DNA from: JBEKHT01 sp049511715
GTDB lineage: Bacteria > Chloroflexota > Anaerolineae > Anaerolineales > RBG-16-64-43
Assembly (NCBI GenBank): GCA_049511715.1
Contig: JBEKXU010000011.1
Span: 21,641 to 85,640 of the forward strand
Direction: 5' to 3'
DNA: 64,000 nt
Shown: one piece after another, positions 63,972-64,000 of the stretch
Numbering within the stretch: the stretch's first letter is position 1
How the letters are laid out: every line of letters begins with the position of its first letter
Made by a program: the position numbers and the translations under genes
Notes under the pieces: generated by a model
Seen by the model: only the letters and a program-made list of their open reading frames with translations
Told to the model about the DNA's origin: nothing
Databases searched by the model: none

Positions 63972-64000
63972 ATGTCTAGCGAGCGATTAGGCGTGGCCGT
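63972..64000 (+). CDS. Start of next gene (truncated by window end)
   Basis: ATG with GGAGG seven bases upstream, encoding MSSERLGVAV before the window ends. The V-A-V end of a beta strand after a short basic start would suit a Gfo/Idh/MocA oxidoreductase, but too little is present to assign. Confidence 0.4.

Noticed and set aside
1..64000. CRISPR array, rRNA or tRNA genes
   Set aside because: No regularly spaced repeats, rRNA blocks or cloverleaf-like sequences were recognised; a covariance search for tRNAs was not possible here.

Overview
The window is a stretch of bacterial chromosome of fairly high G+C. It is densely coding from 1 to about 43.7 kb and strongly decayed from about 43.8 to 58.9 kb. 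No rRNA, tRNA or CRISPR array was recognised. The gene set (sugar catabolic operons, PfkB/ROK kinases, Gfo/Idh/MocA oxidoreductases, a SorC regulator, a Tat-dependent solute-binding lipoprotein, TadE-like remnants, and IS110, IS1634, IS21, IS3 and DDE-integrase relics) would fit an uncultured Chloroflexota-type heterotroph. That placement is an inference from gene content only.

Layout. 1-19.7 kb (+): one long run of catabolic genes. It opens with the end of a split transketolase N subunit, then a ribokinase, a metal-site-deficient M24 protein and rpiB. Next comes 2-oxoacid/acetoin dehydrogenase cassette A (E1-alpha, E1-beta, cyclase, E2), followed by a second rpiB and a hydroxypyruvate isomerase. 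Cassette B follows (E1-alpha, E1-beta, SDR, Zn-ADH, AcoX-like kinase, E2) and resembles an acetoin/2,3-butanediol (aco/bdh) module. The run ends with an oxidoreductase, a cupin, a quinone-reductase-like protein and a PfkB kinase. 20.4-28.3 kb (-): an MFS transporter, a broken LacI regulator, an oxidoreductase, a 2-hydroxyacid dehydrogenase, a phosphotriesterase-like hydrolase and an HpcH aldolase. The last three genes may be read from a promoter near 28.4 kb that carries an operator-like palindrome. 29.6-37.9 kb (-): an operon read from a near-consensus promoter at 37.96-37.99 kb: class II aldolase, PfkB kinase, cyclase, E1-alpha, E1-beta, E2 (cassette C), cupin-type phosphoglucose isomerase, ROK kinase and SorC regulator. 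39-43.7 kb (+): a URO-D/MtaA-like methyltransferase, an Asp/Glu racemase-family protein, a dead corrinoid protein, a transketolase scrap and a sugar-phosphate isomerase.

43.8-58.9 kb is a gene graveyard: truncated transketolase, frameshifted tyrosine recombinase, frameshifted phage-like protein, IstB, IS110, two copies of an integrase-core (IS481-like) transposase, paired TadE-like remnants and an IS1634 relic. Between them sit intact genes: an ABC ATPase (MalK/UgpC type), tatA with an added zinc ribbon, tatC and an unknown lipoprotein. 59.4-64 kb (+): a sugar ABC uptake operon (Tat lipoprotein, two permeases) with sugar isomerase/epimerase genes; the MalK-type ATPase at 48-49 kb could energise it.

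The main point of interest is that a cyclase-family hydrolase is embedded in two independent, oppositely oriented E1-alpha/E1-beta/E2 operons (A and C), each also carrying a PfkB kinase and a sugar-phosphate isomerase. No E3 (dihydrolipoamide dehydrogenase) is present. This suggests a sugar-derived 2-oxo or 1,2-dicarbonyl compound being opened by the cyclase and cleaved to an acyl-CoA. The substrate cannot be read from sequence.
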